A stretch of DNA of 64,000 nucleotides from Gordonia sp049847105 (lineage in GTDB: Bacteria > Actinomycetota > Actinomycetes > Mycobacteriales > Mycobacteriaceae): contig NZ_JBNCNS010000004.1 of NCBI RefSeq assembly GCF_049847105.1, positions 434,001 through 498,000 of the forward strand. Reading direction: 5' to 3'. The notes under the pieces are model-generated. The model saw nothing but the letters and a program-made list of their open reading frames with translations. It was not told the origin of the DNA and did no database searches. Shown in pieces: positions 16,050-24,686 of this stretch (position 1 is the stretch's first letter; every line of letters starts with the position of its first letter). Position numbers and translations under genes: made by a program.

Positions 16050-17893
16050 GGCACCAGCCGATAGCGCAACATCATGTCGTGATCCTCGTGATCGAGGATG
16101 TGGCAGTGCCAGACGTACCCCTGTAGGTCGGTGGTGACCATCCCGTGCGCCGGCATCGCACCGGCGTGGTGGCTCCCGGACATGTGCGGCGCGACCGATC
16201 GCCCGTGGGCCGGTCGCGTGCGCGAGTCGGTCGCGTCGGACGAGAAGATCGCGTCCGGATCGAAGCCGAGTTCGTCTGCCCGGGGGAACCGGACGAGGAT
16301 CGAGGTCACCTGGCCGCCGTCGGCCCGCACCGTGTCCTTCCACCCGGCCTCCCACGCGGCCGCCGGTCGCATCGGCCCGGCGTAGAAGTTGCTCGGGTCC
16401 GGCGCCCATCGGGTCCCGATGGGCGGCTGCGGATTCGCCGCCTGGTAGTCGACGGTGCGGAGAGGACGTCGCCCGAGGACCCGGAACATGATCAGGTGCA
16501 GATGGATCGGATGCGGGTCGGGCGTGATGTTGATGATGTCCCAACGCTCGACGGTGCCCTCCCGGGGCTTTTCGATCTGTGGATCGCTGTAGCGCAGGTT
16601 GTTCAGCGACATGATCGCCGGCGGCAGACGGACCTCGTACGGCTGTGACACGGACACCCGTCGGATCACGTCGGGCCGTGCGGGCGGAGGAATCCGGGCC
16701 GGCCGATTGCGTCCACCGCGCAGAGTGGTCGGCACCGGGCGTCGGTCGCCACGTCCCGTACCCGCGGTGAACCGACAGAACCTCGACATCGCGACCTCAC
16801 CCAGCATGGTCGCCTGGAAGGGTGGCGTCAGATCGTTGCACAGCTCAACTGATTCACCGGGGGCCAACGAACTGAAGTCCACCAGGATGTCGAAACGTTC
16901 GGCGGGGGCCGCCAGGATGGAGCGGCACCGTACCGGCTCGTTGAGCAGACCGCCCTCGTTCCCGATCACCCAGAAGCGCATGCGGTTGGAGAAGAACAGT
17001 CGCCAGACCGAGAACGACGCGGCGTTGATGAGGCGGAAGCGGTACATCCCGCGGTCCACTGTCAACTTCGGCCACACCCGGCCGTTCACCACGCCGCGAT
17101 CGCCGACGGCACCACCCTCCCACAAGCCCTGTGGCACCACAGGGGTGGATCGCAGACTCTGCCGGCCGTCTTCGTGAAAGACCTTTTCCTGCAGGACGAG
17201 TGGGAGCTCATGCGGTCCGGACGGCAAACCGAGCGGGTTGTCGGCGCCGCCGGTGTCGTAGCCGTCACGCAGGAAGTACATCCCGGTGAGACCTGCGTAG
17301 ACGTTGGCGCGGGTGATCCCCATCGCGTGGTCGTGATACCAGAGATGCCCGGCCTCTTGACGATTCGGGAACTCGAGAAGCGATGTGCCGTGGTGGGGCA
17401 GCAGGAGGCGTTGTGGGTTCCCGTCGAACTGCGGGGGTGTGGCGCCGCCGTGCAGATGCAACGAGGTGGGCGGGCTGCTGCGATAACTCTCGGAGACACC
17501 GTGGAGCGTGGTGTCGAGGTCTGCGGCAAAGGTGTGCCGGCCGAGCTCGCTGCGGTAGTGGAGGGTCGTCTGCTCGTCGACGTGGGCTTCGATGGTGGGG
17601 CCGTGATACGTCTCGTCGTTGTACCCCATCGCCGGCACCCGCGGCTGGTCGCGGTGGAAGCGCGTCGTGGTGGATCGGGCGACCATCTCGATCGGTTCTG
17701 TCGGCGACGAGGTGATCACCTTCGGTACCGGCAGGTCGTCGACGTACTTCTCCATCGGCGGCGAATGAAAGATCGTCGGGTATGGCGGCGGCGGCGCGGG
17801 CTCTGCCGCCGCGATTCCCCGGCCGAACCGAGCCGCAGCGGCAGCGGCCGCCGCTCCCACGAGTAGTCGACGACGACCGATGTTCGCGCTCAC
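16046..17893 (-). CDS. Tat-exported multicopper oxidase (CotA/bilirubin-oxidase type)
   Basis: This 615-residue protein starts with a twin-arginine signal (GRRRLLVGAAAAAAA, cut near AAAEP). Copper ligands are in HLHG (146-149), WYHDH (185-189), HPIHLH in the third domain, and WHCHILDHEDHDMM near 595-607. The Cys-His pair serves type 1 and type 3 coppers, and the axial Met is present. A Met/His-rich stretch (HMSGSHHAGAMPAHGM) before the last motif suggests copper-ion oxidation. It probably oxidises phenolics or Cu(I) outside the membrane. The start is GTG 17893, and the gene is co-transcribed with the SUKH gene. Confidence 0.92.
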   Translation of the reverse strand: MSANIGRRRLLVGAAAAAAAARFGRGIAAAEPAPPPPYPTIFHSPPMEKYVDDLPVPKVITSSPTEPIEMVARSTTTRFHRDQPRVPAMGYNDETYHGPTIEAHVDEQTTLHYRSELGRHTFAADLDTTLHGVSESYRSSPPTSLHLHGGATPPQFDGNPQRLLLPHHGTSLLEFPNRQEAGHLWYHDHAMGITRANVYAGLTGMYFLRDGYDTGGADNPLGLPSGPHELPLVLQEKVFHEDGRQSLRSTPVVPQGLWEGGAVGDRGVVNGRVWPKLTVDRGMYRFRLINAASFSVWRLFFSNRMRFWVIGNEGGLLNEPVRCRSILAAPAERFDILVDFSSLAPGESVELCNDLTPPFQATMLGEVAMSRFCRFTAGTGRGDRRPVPTTLRGGRNRPARIPPPARPDVIRRVSVSQPYEVRLPPAIMSLNNLRYSDPQIEKPREGTVERWDIINITPDPHPIHLHLIMFRVLGRRPLRTVDYQAANPQPPIGTRWAPDPSNFYAGPMRPAAAWEAGWKDTVRADGGQVTSILVRFPRADELGFDPDAIFSSDATDSRTRPAHGRSVAPHMSGSHHAGAMPAHGMVTTDLQGYVWHCHILDHEDHDMMLRYRLVP

Positions 17894-18050
17894 GCCTGCT
17901 CATCCCCCCGATCAGTTGCACTCAATTGAGACACCGTGGAGAAGTTACCCGGCGCCTCGTCGCGCGGAACAGGTGGACGCGGTGGCTCGGTGGACGAAGA
18001 TGTCCGTATCCGGACGTTGGAGTTCGGGCTGCTGATGGAGAATGAGGCCC

Positions 18051-18893
18051 ATGCCGTCACTTTCCCTCACCAGCACGCTGATGGACCTCGTCCAGCGCCG
18101 TAGTCTCCTCCCCGGCATCGTCGAGGATGCCCTCGCCGGACCCGGCCGCGACATCACCGGCCTCACGATCGTGGTCACCGGGGCGTCGGCCGGGATCGGA
18201 CGGCAGGCCACCACGCTGCTCGCCGAGCGCGGCGCTCGGGTCATCGCGGTCGCGCGCCGAGAGGACGAACTACGTTCTCTGGCAGAAGAAACGGGCTGTG
18301 TCTACCGGACCTGCGATCTGTCCGACGAGAAGGCCATCGAGACGCTGGTGGCAGACCTCGCGGACGAGGAGGTCGACGTTCTCGTCAACAACGCGGGCCA
18401 CTCGATCCGGCGGACGGTGCTCGACTCGGTCGACCGTCTGCACGACTATCAGCGCACGATGCAGCTCAACTATTTCGCCGCGGTGCAGCTCACTCTCGGT
18501 CTGCTGCCCGGGATGGTGGACCGCGGCCGCGGTCAGTTCGTGAACGTCTGTACGTGGGGGATCATGGCCAACACGTTTCCCCGCTTCTCGGCCTACGCGG
18601 CGTCCAAGAACGCGCTCGCCATCTTCGGACGCAGCCTCAACGCCGAGAACGCGCATCCCGGCGTGCGCGCAACCAACGTGCTCTACCCGTTGGTGCGCAC
18701 CGAGATGATCGCGCCCACGGCCGAATACGACGACGTGCACGCGCTCAGTGTGGAAGAGGCGGGCCGGTGGATCCTGCGCGCGGTCACGCATCAGCCCACC
18801 GACGTCGCGCCGGCCGCCCTGCGCGCGATCCTGCCCGCGATCGACTACTTCACACCGACGACGGCCGACCGCGCGATCGCGTCACTGACCTGA
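18051..18893 (+). CDS. Short-chain dehydrogenase/reductase
   Basis: This 280-residue SDR has a 35-residue N-terminal extension. The NAD(P) motif is TGASAGIG (43-50), followed by NNAG (113-116) and YAASK (Y182, K186). The usual catalytic serine region VNVSSWG reads VNVCTWG (C167-T168), so Thr may replace Ser. It resembles the acyl-reductase-associated SDRs of mycobacteria (for example SDR domains linked to fatty acyl-CoA reductase). ATG 18051 is preferred because GGAG lies ten bases upstream; the in-frame ATG 18042 is too close to it. It is divergent from the oxidase gene. Confidence 0.88.
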   Translation: MPSLSLTSTLMDLVQRRSLLPGIVEDALAGPGRDITGLTIVVTGASAGIGRQATTLLAERGARVIAVARREDELRSLAEETGCVYRTCDLSDEKAIETLVADLADEEVDVLVNNAGHSIRRTVLDSVDRLHDYQRTMQLNYFAAVQLTLGLLPGMVDRGRGQFVNVCTWGIMANTFPRFSAYAASKNALAIFGRSLNAENAHPGVRATNVLYPLVRTEMIAPTAEYDDVHALSVEEAGRWILRAVTHQPTDVAPAALRAILPAIDYFTPTTADRAIASLT

Positions 18894-18980
18894 CTCGGGA
18901 GTTACGCCTTCGAGAGAGATTGGGACACAACGAGTTCTAGGCGTCAAGAGCGAAACACGTTGTTGCTCAACGTGACTTGC

Positions 18981-19046
18981 TCACCACAGGAAGCCGCCGA
19001 CAGCTCGGAGGATGTTGAACACCAGTTCTGAGATCAGACCGAACAT
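18981..19046 (-). CDS. Candidate 21-residue amphipathic peptide gene
   Basis: ATG 19046 follows an excellent GGAGGGAGGTG ribosome binding site. The frame encodes 21 residues starting MFGLISELVF and ending VGGFLW, then TGA (18983-18981). There is one acidic and one basic residue and regular hydrophobic spacing, as in a membrane-active or membrane-bound helix. A CRP-type palindrome lies 42 bases upstream. The strength of the ribosome binding site and the regulated upstream region argue for a real gene; nothing in the peptide names a function. It might also be a leader or regulatory upstream frame, but no downstream gene is close on this strand. Confidence 0.55.
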   Translation of the reverse strand: MFGLISELVFNILRAVGGFLW

Positions 19047-19087
19047 AAGGGACACCTCCCTCCGGCTCTTCGCGCCGAAGACCCAAG

Positions 19088-19103
19088 TGTAATCCAGATC
19101 ACA
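19088..19103. promoter_or_regulatory. CRP/GlxR-type palindrome upstream of the 21-residue peptide gene
   Basis: TGTAA-TCCAGA-TCACA matches the CRP/GlxR consensus TGTGA-N6-TCACA with one mismatch. It is centred about 50 bases before the peptide start. Binding by the cAMP receptor protein is inference. Confidence 0.55.
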
Positions 19104-19163
19104 CCTGGCGTCGACGCCGTTCGGTCAACCGGATGAACACGGAATCGTTAGCGGGACAAACGA

Positions 19164-19238
19164 GTTCCGGCCGCACCTGCAGGGTCTGGCCGCAGTTGCG
19201 GCTCCAAGCCGGAACCAGGAACTGCGGCCAGAACCGCG
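19164..19238. repeat. Dispersed ~75-bp repeat, copy A
   Basis: The block begins GTTCCGGCCGCACCT and ends TGCGGCCAGAACCGCG, with internal CGGCT-C-AAGCCGGAA. The ends (GGCCGCA and TGCGGCC) are inverted, so it can fold. Copy B lies at 46916-46990 with the same order of blocks. Copy A sits just after the 3' end of the ABC ATPase gene. Confidence 0.75.
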
Positions 19239-19267
19239 TTTGCGCCGAGCGGGAGCTGAGCGGGAGC

Positions 19268-20968
19268 TCAGAGGGAGCCGGCGGGCACCTGTCGGCCGGC
19301 GCGCTGCCGCACCGGGTCGGGGTAGGGGACGGCTGCGAGCAACGCCTTCGTGTACTCGTCATGCGGCGCCGACAGCACGGTCCGGGCGTCGCCGGTCTCG
19401 ACCAGTTTTCCGTCGCGCAGGACGGCCACCCGGTCGGCGACCTGCTCGACGACGGCCAGATCGTGACTGATGAACAGAGCGGCGAATCCCAGGTCCCGCT
19501 GCAACTGCGCGAAGAGCTCGAGAACGCGCGCCTGGACCGAGACGTCGAGTGCGCTGGTCGGTTCGTCGGCGATCAGCAGGGCGGGCTCGACCGAAAGAGC
19601 GCGGGCGAGGGCAACCCGTTGGCGTTGGCCGCCGGAGAGTTCGTGCGGCAATCTGCCCGCGAACGTGCGCGGCAGCTGGACGGCGTCGAGCAGTGCGGCG
19701 ACCCGCGTGGTCCGCTCGTCGCGCGTACCGAGGCGATGGATCTCCAGCGGTTCGCGGATCGATTCGGCGACGGTGAACCGAGGGTCGAGCGAGGCCGTCG
19801 GATCCTGCGGGACAAACGCGATCGTCCGGCGCACCGCCCGCAGCTCGGTGCGGGACACCTGGGCGATGTCCTTGCCGCCGAGCACAATCCGGCCGGCGGC
19901 TGGTGCGATGAGACCGCCGATGGTGCGGCCGAGCGTGGTTTTTCCCGATCCCGACTCGCCGACCACACCGACCACCTCGCCAGGACGGACCGTCAACGAG
20001 ACACCCGCGAGGGCGGTGTGCGGTGGGGTGCCGAATCTGCCCGGATGACGCACCGTGATGTCGTCGACGTGCACCACTGCCGTCGACGTGAGTCCATCGC
20101 CGTCGGGTTCATCGTCGGCACGCTCGGCGTCGGAACCATCAACGCCGGGGGCGGGCAGCGTGGGCACGGCGGCCAGCAGCTGCTTGGTGTACGGCTGCGT
20201 CGGCGCGGCGAAGATGTCGAAGACGTCGCCGCGTTCGACGACCTCGCCGAGCTGGACCACCACCACGCGGTCGGCGATGTCGGCGACCACGCCGAGGTTG
20301 TGGGTGATGAGCAGGATTCCGGCGTCGGTGCGATCGCGCAGGCGAAGCAGCAGATCGAGGATCTCCCGTTGCACGGAGACGTCGAGTGCCGTGGTCGGCT
20401 CGTCGGCCAGCAACAGAACCGGGTCGTTGGCCAGCGCCAGGGCGATCACCACCCGCTGCTTCTGTCCACCGGAGAGCTGGTGCGGGTACTGCCCGGCGCG
20501 CTGTTCCGGATCGGGGATCTCGACCAGACGCAACAGTTCCACAGCCCGCTGATGGGCATCTCGCCGGGAGAGCCTGCGGTGGGTACGCAACGCCTGGCGC
20601 AGCTGCCACCCGACGGTCTGGACCGGGTTGAGAGCGGTCTGCGGCTCCTGGAAGATCATCGCGACCCGGGTCCCGCGGACGGCATCGAGTTCCTTCTCGG
20701 ACCTGTTGAGCATCTCGATGCCGTCGACCTTGACCGACCCGGTCGCGGTGGCTGTCTCGGGGAGGAGGCCGATCGCGGCACGGGCCGTCATGGTCTTGCC
20801 GGAGCCCGATTCGCCCACGAGCGCCAGGATCTGGCCGCGGTCGACGCGGAGGCTGATGCCGGCGACCGCGGGCCGCGGATACGCGAAGGTGACCCGTAGA
20901 TCGTCGACGGCCAACGCGGGCACGGGCTCGTCGGGAGTGCCGGCCGCCGGCCGGGTGGTCTCGGACAT
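19268..20968 (-). CDS. Oligopeptide-type ABC transporter ATPase, two ATP-binding domains fused
   Basis: This 566-residue protein has two complete ABC modules. Domain 1 (about 20-275) has GESGSGKT, QLSGGQKQRV and LLLADEPTTALD. Domain 2 (about 305-555) has GESGSGKT, ELSGGQRQRV and LLIADEPTSALD. Each ends with the Opp/Dpp extension (PYTKQLLAAVP, EYTKALLAAVP). It powers uptake with the two permeases. ATG 20968 overlaps the upstream permease stop by one base. The neighbouring sulfatase and AtsK genes suggest the cargo is a sulfur compound rather than a peptide (inference). Confidence 0.93.
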   Translation of the reverse strand: MSETTRPAAGTPDEPVPALAVDDLRVTFAYPRPAVAGISLRVDRGQILALVGESGSGKTMTARAAIGLLPETATATGSVKVDGIEMLNRSEKELDAVRGTRVAMIFQEPQTALNPVQTVGWQLRQALRTHRRLSRRDAHQRAVELLRLVEIPDPEQRAGQYPHQLSGGQKQRVVIALALANDPVLLLADEPTTALDVSVQREILDLLLRLRDRTDAGILLITHNLGVVADIADRVVVVQLGEVVERGDVFDIFAAPTQPYTKQLLAAVPTLPAPGVDGSDAERADDEPDGDGLTSTAVVHVDDITVRHPGRFGTPPHTALAGVSLTVRPGEVVGVVGESGSGKTTLGRTIGGLIAPAAGRIVLGGKDIAQVSRTELRAVRRTIAFVPQDPTASLDPRFTVAESIREPLEIHRLGTRDERTTRVAALLDAVQLPRTFAGRLPHELSGGQRQRVALARALSVEPALLIADEPTSALDVSVQARVLELFAQLQRDLGFAALFISHDLAVVEQVADRVAVLRDGKLVETGDARTVLSAPHDEYTKALLAAVPYPDPVRQRAGRQVPAGSL

Positions 20969-21912
20969 CACTGCCTCCGGGTTCGGGAGATGGATTGTGC
21001 GATGAGGTAGAAGCCCAGCACCAGGGCCGAGATCACCACGAGCGGGCCCAGTGAGAACCAGGGATTGGTCTCGAGATAGCCGTTGCCGGCCGCGAGGATC
21101 GAGCCCAGGGACGGGGTGGGCGCGACCACACCGATCCCGAGATAGCTCATCGCGCCCTCCACGAACACCGCCAGCGAGAGCGACAGGGCGACCTGGACGC
21201 CGAGCGCCTCGACCGAATTGGGCAACACATGGCGGAGCAGGATGTGCCGGTTGGTCGCACCGCTGACCCGGGCGGCCTCGACGTAGGGCATCTCCCGAAC
21301 CTTGAGCACCGAGGTCCGCGTCAGGCGCCCGAAGATGGGGATCTCGGCGATGGCGATCACGATCACGATGGTCTGGGCGCCGGGTGACAGGACCGCGGTG
21401 AGCGCGATTCCGAGGAGGAGGGCGGGAAAGGCGAGGATCACGTCGAAGGTCCGTTGCGCGATCACATCGCTCCACGGATGGGTGACGGTCACCAGGCCCG
21501 TCGCGATGCCCACCGCCGCGCCGATAGGCACGGCGATGAAGATGATGAGCAGGTCGACACGGATTCCGTAGAGCACCCGGGTCAGGAGGTCGCGGTTCAG
21601 ATCGTCGGTGCCGAGCCAGTGTGCTGAGCTCGGCGGCAGAAGGTACGCGCCGTCGATCTGCTGGTCCGCCGCGAACGTGGTCAGCCACGGGCCGACCACC
21701 GCGAGCAGCACGACGACGCCCACCAGAACGGTACCGACCAGACCGGAGCCGCTGAGCAGACTGCGCAGCGTCGACTGCCGCACCCGGGACCCGACGTCGG
21801 TGGCCGACTCGGGTAGCAGTCCGGGTTCGATGTCGAGGACGGCCTCGGCCCCGAAGGTCGAGGCGAGCGGGTCGGTCGTCGTGGGGCTGTTGGTTGCGGT
21901 TCTTCCGGACAT
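20968..21912 (-). CDS. ABC transporter permease (DppC/OppC type)
   Basis: This is a 314-residue permease. Its N-terminal cytoplasmic region is followed by about six helices and the EAA loop EAARVSGATNRHILLRHVLPN. The motif HWLGTDDLNRDLLTRVLYG is typical of DppC-type subunits. ATG 21912 overlaps the preceding permease stop by one base; GTG 21915 is an alternative. It forms the heterodimeric channel with the next gene's product. Confidence 0.92.
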   Translation of the reverse strand: MSGRTATNSPTTTDPLASTFGAEAVLDIEPGLLPESATDVGSRVRQSTLRSLLSGSGLVGTVLVGVVVLLAVVGPWLTTFAADQQIDGAYLLPPSSAHWLGTDDLNRDLLTRVLYGIRVDLLIIFIAVPIGAAVGIATGLVTVTHPWSDVIAQRTFDVILAFPALLLGIALTAVLSPGAQTIVIVIAIAEIPIFGRLTRTSVLKVREMPYVEAARVSGATNRHILLRHVLPNSVEALGVQVALSLSLAVFVEGAMSYLGIGVVAPTPSLGSILAAGNGYLETNPWFSLGPLVVISALVLGFYLIAQSISRTRRQ

Positions 21913-22868
21913 CACTGACCTGCCAATCGGATTCGGGGATCAAGCCAGGCGTGCAGGATGTCGGCGGCGAGCTGGAGCACGACGAACACCGTCACCGACA
22001 GCAGTACGAGCACCTGGACCAGGGGATAGTCGCGCGCAAAGATGCCTTCCTCGGTGAGCAGTCCGAGCCCCGGCCAGCCGAAGATCGACTCGACGAGGAT
22101 CGCTCCACCGAGCAGCCCGCCGACGACGAGACCGAGCGCCGTGAGAGTGGGTGGCAGCGCATTTCGGAGCGCATTGCGAACGACGATGGTGTGCCACGGG
22201 ACACCGAGCGACCGGGCCGTCACCGCGTACGGCTGGCGGAGTTCGGTACGCAGGGCCTCGGTGAGGAACCGTGCCAGCACCGCCCCGGCCGGCAGTCCCA
22301 GCGTCAGCGCCGGGAGGATCAGGTACTGCAGGCTGATCTGGAGACTCTGCGTGTAACCACCCGGTGGTGTGCCGCCTGCCGGCAACCAGCGGAGTTGGAC
22401 ACCGAACACGAGTATCAGCACCGTGCCGACGACGAAGGTCGGGATCGCGATGGCGACAGCGTTGATGCCGATCAGCACGGCATGTACCACGCGGCTCTCG
22501 AAGATCGTCGCGGACAGGCTCAGCGCGAGGGCCAGCACGACGGCGATCACGAGTGCGGTCACGGTCAGCACCACGGTGTTGACGAGCCCGAATCCGATCA
22601 GGTCGCTGATCGATCCGCCCACCTGGTAACTCTCCCCGAGGTTCAGCGTGAGGATCCCACCGAGCCACGCGAAATACTGCACCAGGAACGGTCGGTCGAG
22701 ACCGAGGTCGTGCCGGATCGCCGCGAGCTGTTCGGGCCCCGCGTCGGGGCCGGCGAGGGCCGCCTCGGGGCCTCCCGGGATCAGCCGGAGGATCGAGAAG
22801 ATCAAGAGCGAGGCGATCGCCAGCACGACGATGGCGGTCGGGATCCGTCGGATCACATAACCCAGCAT
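21912..22868 (-). CDS. ABC transporter permease (DppB/OppB type)
   Basis: This 318-residue permease starts MLGYVIRRIPTAIVVL, with the conserved GLDRPFLVQYFAWL segment and the EAA loop VTARSLGVPWHTIVVRNALRNAL. It is a DppB-type subunit. ATG 22868 overlaps the TAA of the binding-protein gene by one base, so the whole cassette is one translational unit. Confidence 0.92.
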   Translation of the reverse strand: MLGYVIRRIPTAIVVLAIASLLIFSILRLIPGGPEAALAGPDAGPEQLAAIRHDLGLDRPFLVQYFAWLGGILTLNLGESYQVGGSISDLIGFGLVNTVVLTVTALVIAVVLALALSLSATIFESRVVHAVLIGINAVAIAIPTFVVGTVLILVFGVQLRWLPAGGTPPGGYTQSLQISLQYLILPALTLGLPAGAVLARFLTEALRTELRQPYAVTARSLGVPWHTIVVRNALRNALPPTLTALGLVVGGLLGGAILVESIFGWPGLGLLTEEGIFARDYPLVQVLVLLSVTVFVVLQLAADILHAWLDPRIRLAGQ

Positions 22869-24463
22869 TACGAATTCCGTCCCGTGGTGTTGAGGTAGGT
22901 GTCCTTGAGGTGCAACTGATCACGTCGATCCCAGTCGATGTTCCCGACCGCGTTCGACGTCGCGACCTTCTGGAAGACGATGCCGATCTCGACCAGGAAG
23001 AGGTCCCGCAGCCAGATGTCATCGAGTTGGCGATAGGCACGCAACGCTGCCGGCGATGCGCCGTCCGGCACGGTCCACGCCGCGTTGGCGGCGGCGGCGT
23101 ACTGCGGATTGAGGTAGTTCGACGAGTTCTTGGCAGCGTTGAACGGATAGGCCGAGACCGCCAGCGTCGACGGGGTGAATTGAGCAAAAGCATGCTGCAA
23201 CAACCAGATCCCGGTGAATTTCCCACCGATCAGCTTGGACGCCTGCTGAGTCTGGTCGTTGGGGACGAGGGTCACCGGGATGCCGATGTCCTTGAGATTC
23301 GACTGCACGATCTCGGCGACCACGCGGTCGATCCCCTGTGTGGAGAAGTCCAGCGGAATCGGCGGTACCGGGCCGTGTTGCGCCACCAGCTTCCTGGCCT
23401 GTGCGACGTCGCGACCGTACGTCGCGTTGGCTGCGGCGTCATAAGCAGGCGACCATTTCGGCCACGGGAGATTCACCACGTAGCCGCTCGTGCGGAAGAC
23501 GTCGTTGATGATGCGGGGTCGATCGATGGCGAGGGCGATCGCCCGACGGAGACGGACGTCGGACAATGCCGGATTGGTGACGTTGATGCCGACATACTCC
23601 TGCGATTCGGCACCGGTGAAGGTGACGTCCTTGAAGCCGTAGCGGGTGGTCGCGAGTTGCTGATCGTGGTAGTTCAGTCCGTACGCCACGTCGATCTGGC
23701 CGGTGCGCAGCCGGGTGTACAGCGACTGCTGGTCCCTGATGATGACGAACGTGATCGAATCCAGGTTGGGCTTGCCGCCCCAATAGTTGTCGTTGCGAAC
23801 CAGTCGCAGCGACGAGTTCGGTTGCCACGAGGCGAACTTGAACGGTCCAGTCCCGATGTAGGACTTGCCCGCCTTCAGCTGCGGGAGGGACTGCGCGTCG
23901 AGGATGGGCGCGGAGTCGAGCAGATCGAAGATGTTGCTCAACGGGTGAGCGAAGCGCAGCACCACGCGATGCGGATCGCTGGTGTCGTAGGAGGTGATGG
24001 CGGCCGCCGTGCGTTTGAACTGGGGGGTCCACGGGCCGGCGAGGTAGGCCTCGAGGGACTTCTGCACATCCGACGAGACGAAGGGCCTGCCGTTGTGGAA
24101 CGTCACGTCCGAACGGAGATCCAGTGCCAGCGAGAGTCCGTCGGGCGACAACCGCCACGCGGTCGCCAGCGACGGCCGGACGGTGAGGTCGTCACGCGAG
24201 TAGCGGATGAGCGTGTCGAAGGTGTTGCTCACCACCTGGCCGGCGAGATTCCCGGTGCCGATCTGCAAGAAGGTCTTGGGCGACATGTCGCCGAGTACCC
24301 CGACACGGAGGTTGCCCCCTTGCGGCGCCGGTTGCCCGGGCGCCAGGGACTGGGAGATGGAGTTCTCCTGCTTGGCGACCGCGGACTGACACCCCGCCGC
24401 GAGGAGGCAGGTGGCAAGGGCCAGTGCGAGTACTTGCACCACGCGGGTACGGCGTCCGGGCAT
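22868..24463 (-). CDS. ABC transporter substrate-binding lipoprotein (family 5)
   Basis: This 531-residue protein has a lipoprotein signal with lipobox LAAGC (Cys25). The SBP_bac_5 fold markers follow: VRPSLATAWRLSPDGLSLALDLRSDVTFHNG, GTGPFKF, NDNYWGG and RRAIALAIDR. It captures the cargo outside the membrane. The start is ATG 24463. It is the first gene of the minus-strand transport operon, divergent from the sulfatase gene. Confidence 0.92.
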   Translation of the reverse strand: MPGRRTRVVQVLALALATCLLAAGCQSAVAKQENSISQSLAPGQPAPQGGNLRVGVLGDMSPKTFLQIGTGNLAGQVVSNTFDTLIRYSRDDLTVRPSLATAWRLSPDGLSLALDLRSDVTFHNGRPFVSSDVQKSLEAYLAGPWTPQFKRTAAAITSYDTSDPHRVVLRFAHPLSNIFDLLDSAPILDAQSLPQLKAGKSYIGTGPFKFASWQPNSSLRLVRNDNYWGGKPNLDSITFVIIRDQQSLYTRLRTGQIDVAYGLNYHDQQLATTRYGFKDVTFTGAESQEYVGINVTNPALSDVRLRRAIALAIDRPRIINDVFRTSGYVVNLPWPKWSPAYDAAANATYGRDVAQARKLVAQHGPVPPIPLDFSTQGIDRVVAEIVQSNLKDIGIPVTLVPNDQTQQASKLIGGKFTGIWLLQHAFAQFTPSTLAVSAYPFNAAKNSSNYLNPQYAAAANAAWTVPDGASPAALRAYRQLDDIWLRDLFLVEIGIVFQKVATSNAVGNIDWDRRDQLHLKDTYLNTTGRNS

Positions 24464-24604
24464 CGTTGCGAACTCTCTGTTCCGAGGGGCTGACACGGCC
24501 GGTCGCGCTACGTCGCACGAACGGCCCAGGTCACCACTCTGGGCGGACGGAGCGCCGAACGCCAAGCCCGGAGGGGGGTTACGAAGCGTCTCGGCGAAAG
24601 TATT

Positions 24605-24623
24605 GACAGTTGCGCCGACTGTC
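24605..24623. promoter_or_regulatory. Operator-like palindrome in the transporter-sulfatase promoter region
   Basis: GACAGT-TGCGCCG-ACTGTC has perfect 6-bp arms and a 7-base spacer. It lies between the divergent transporter operon and the sulfatase gene, 64 bases before the sulfatase start. It is a candidate site for a sulfur-starvation or substrate-responsive regulator; none is encoded next to it. Confidence 0.45.
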
Positions 24624-24686
24624 TGAAAGGTGCTGTGACGCACGGTGTCACCGTGCGATCGCGACAGGACGAGAAGAACGGATCCC

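Noticed and set aside
22910..24493. Long plus-strand frame of 527 codons
   Set aside because: It is the complement of the substrate-binding protein gene, which has a lipobox and a clear family match; the plus frame is Arg/Gly-rich without motifs.
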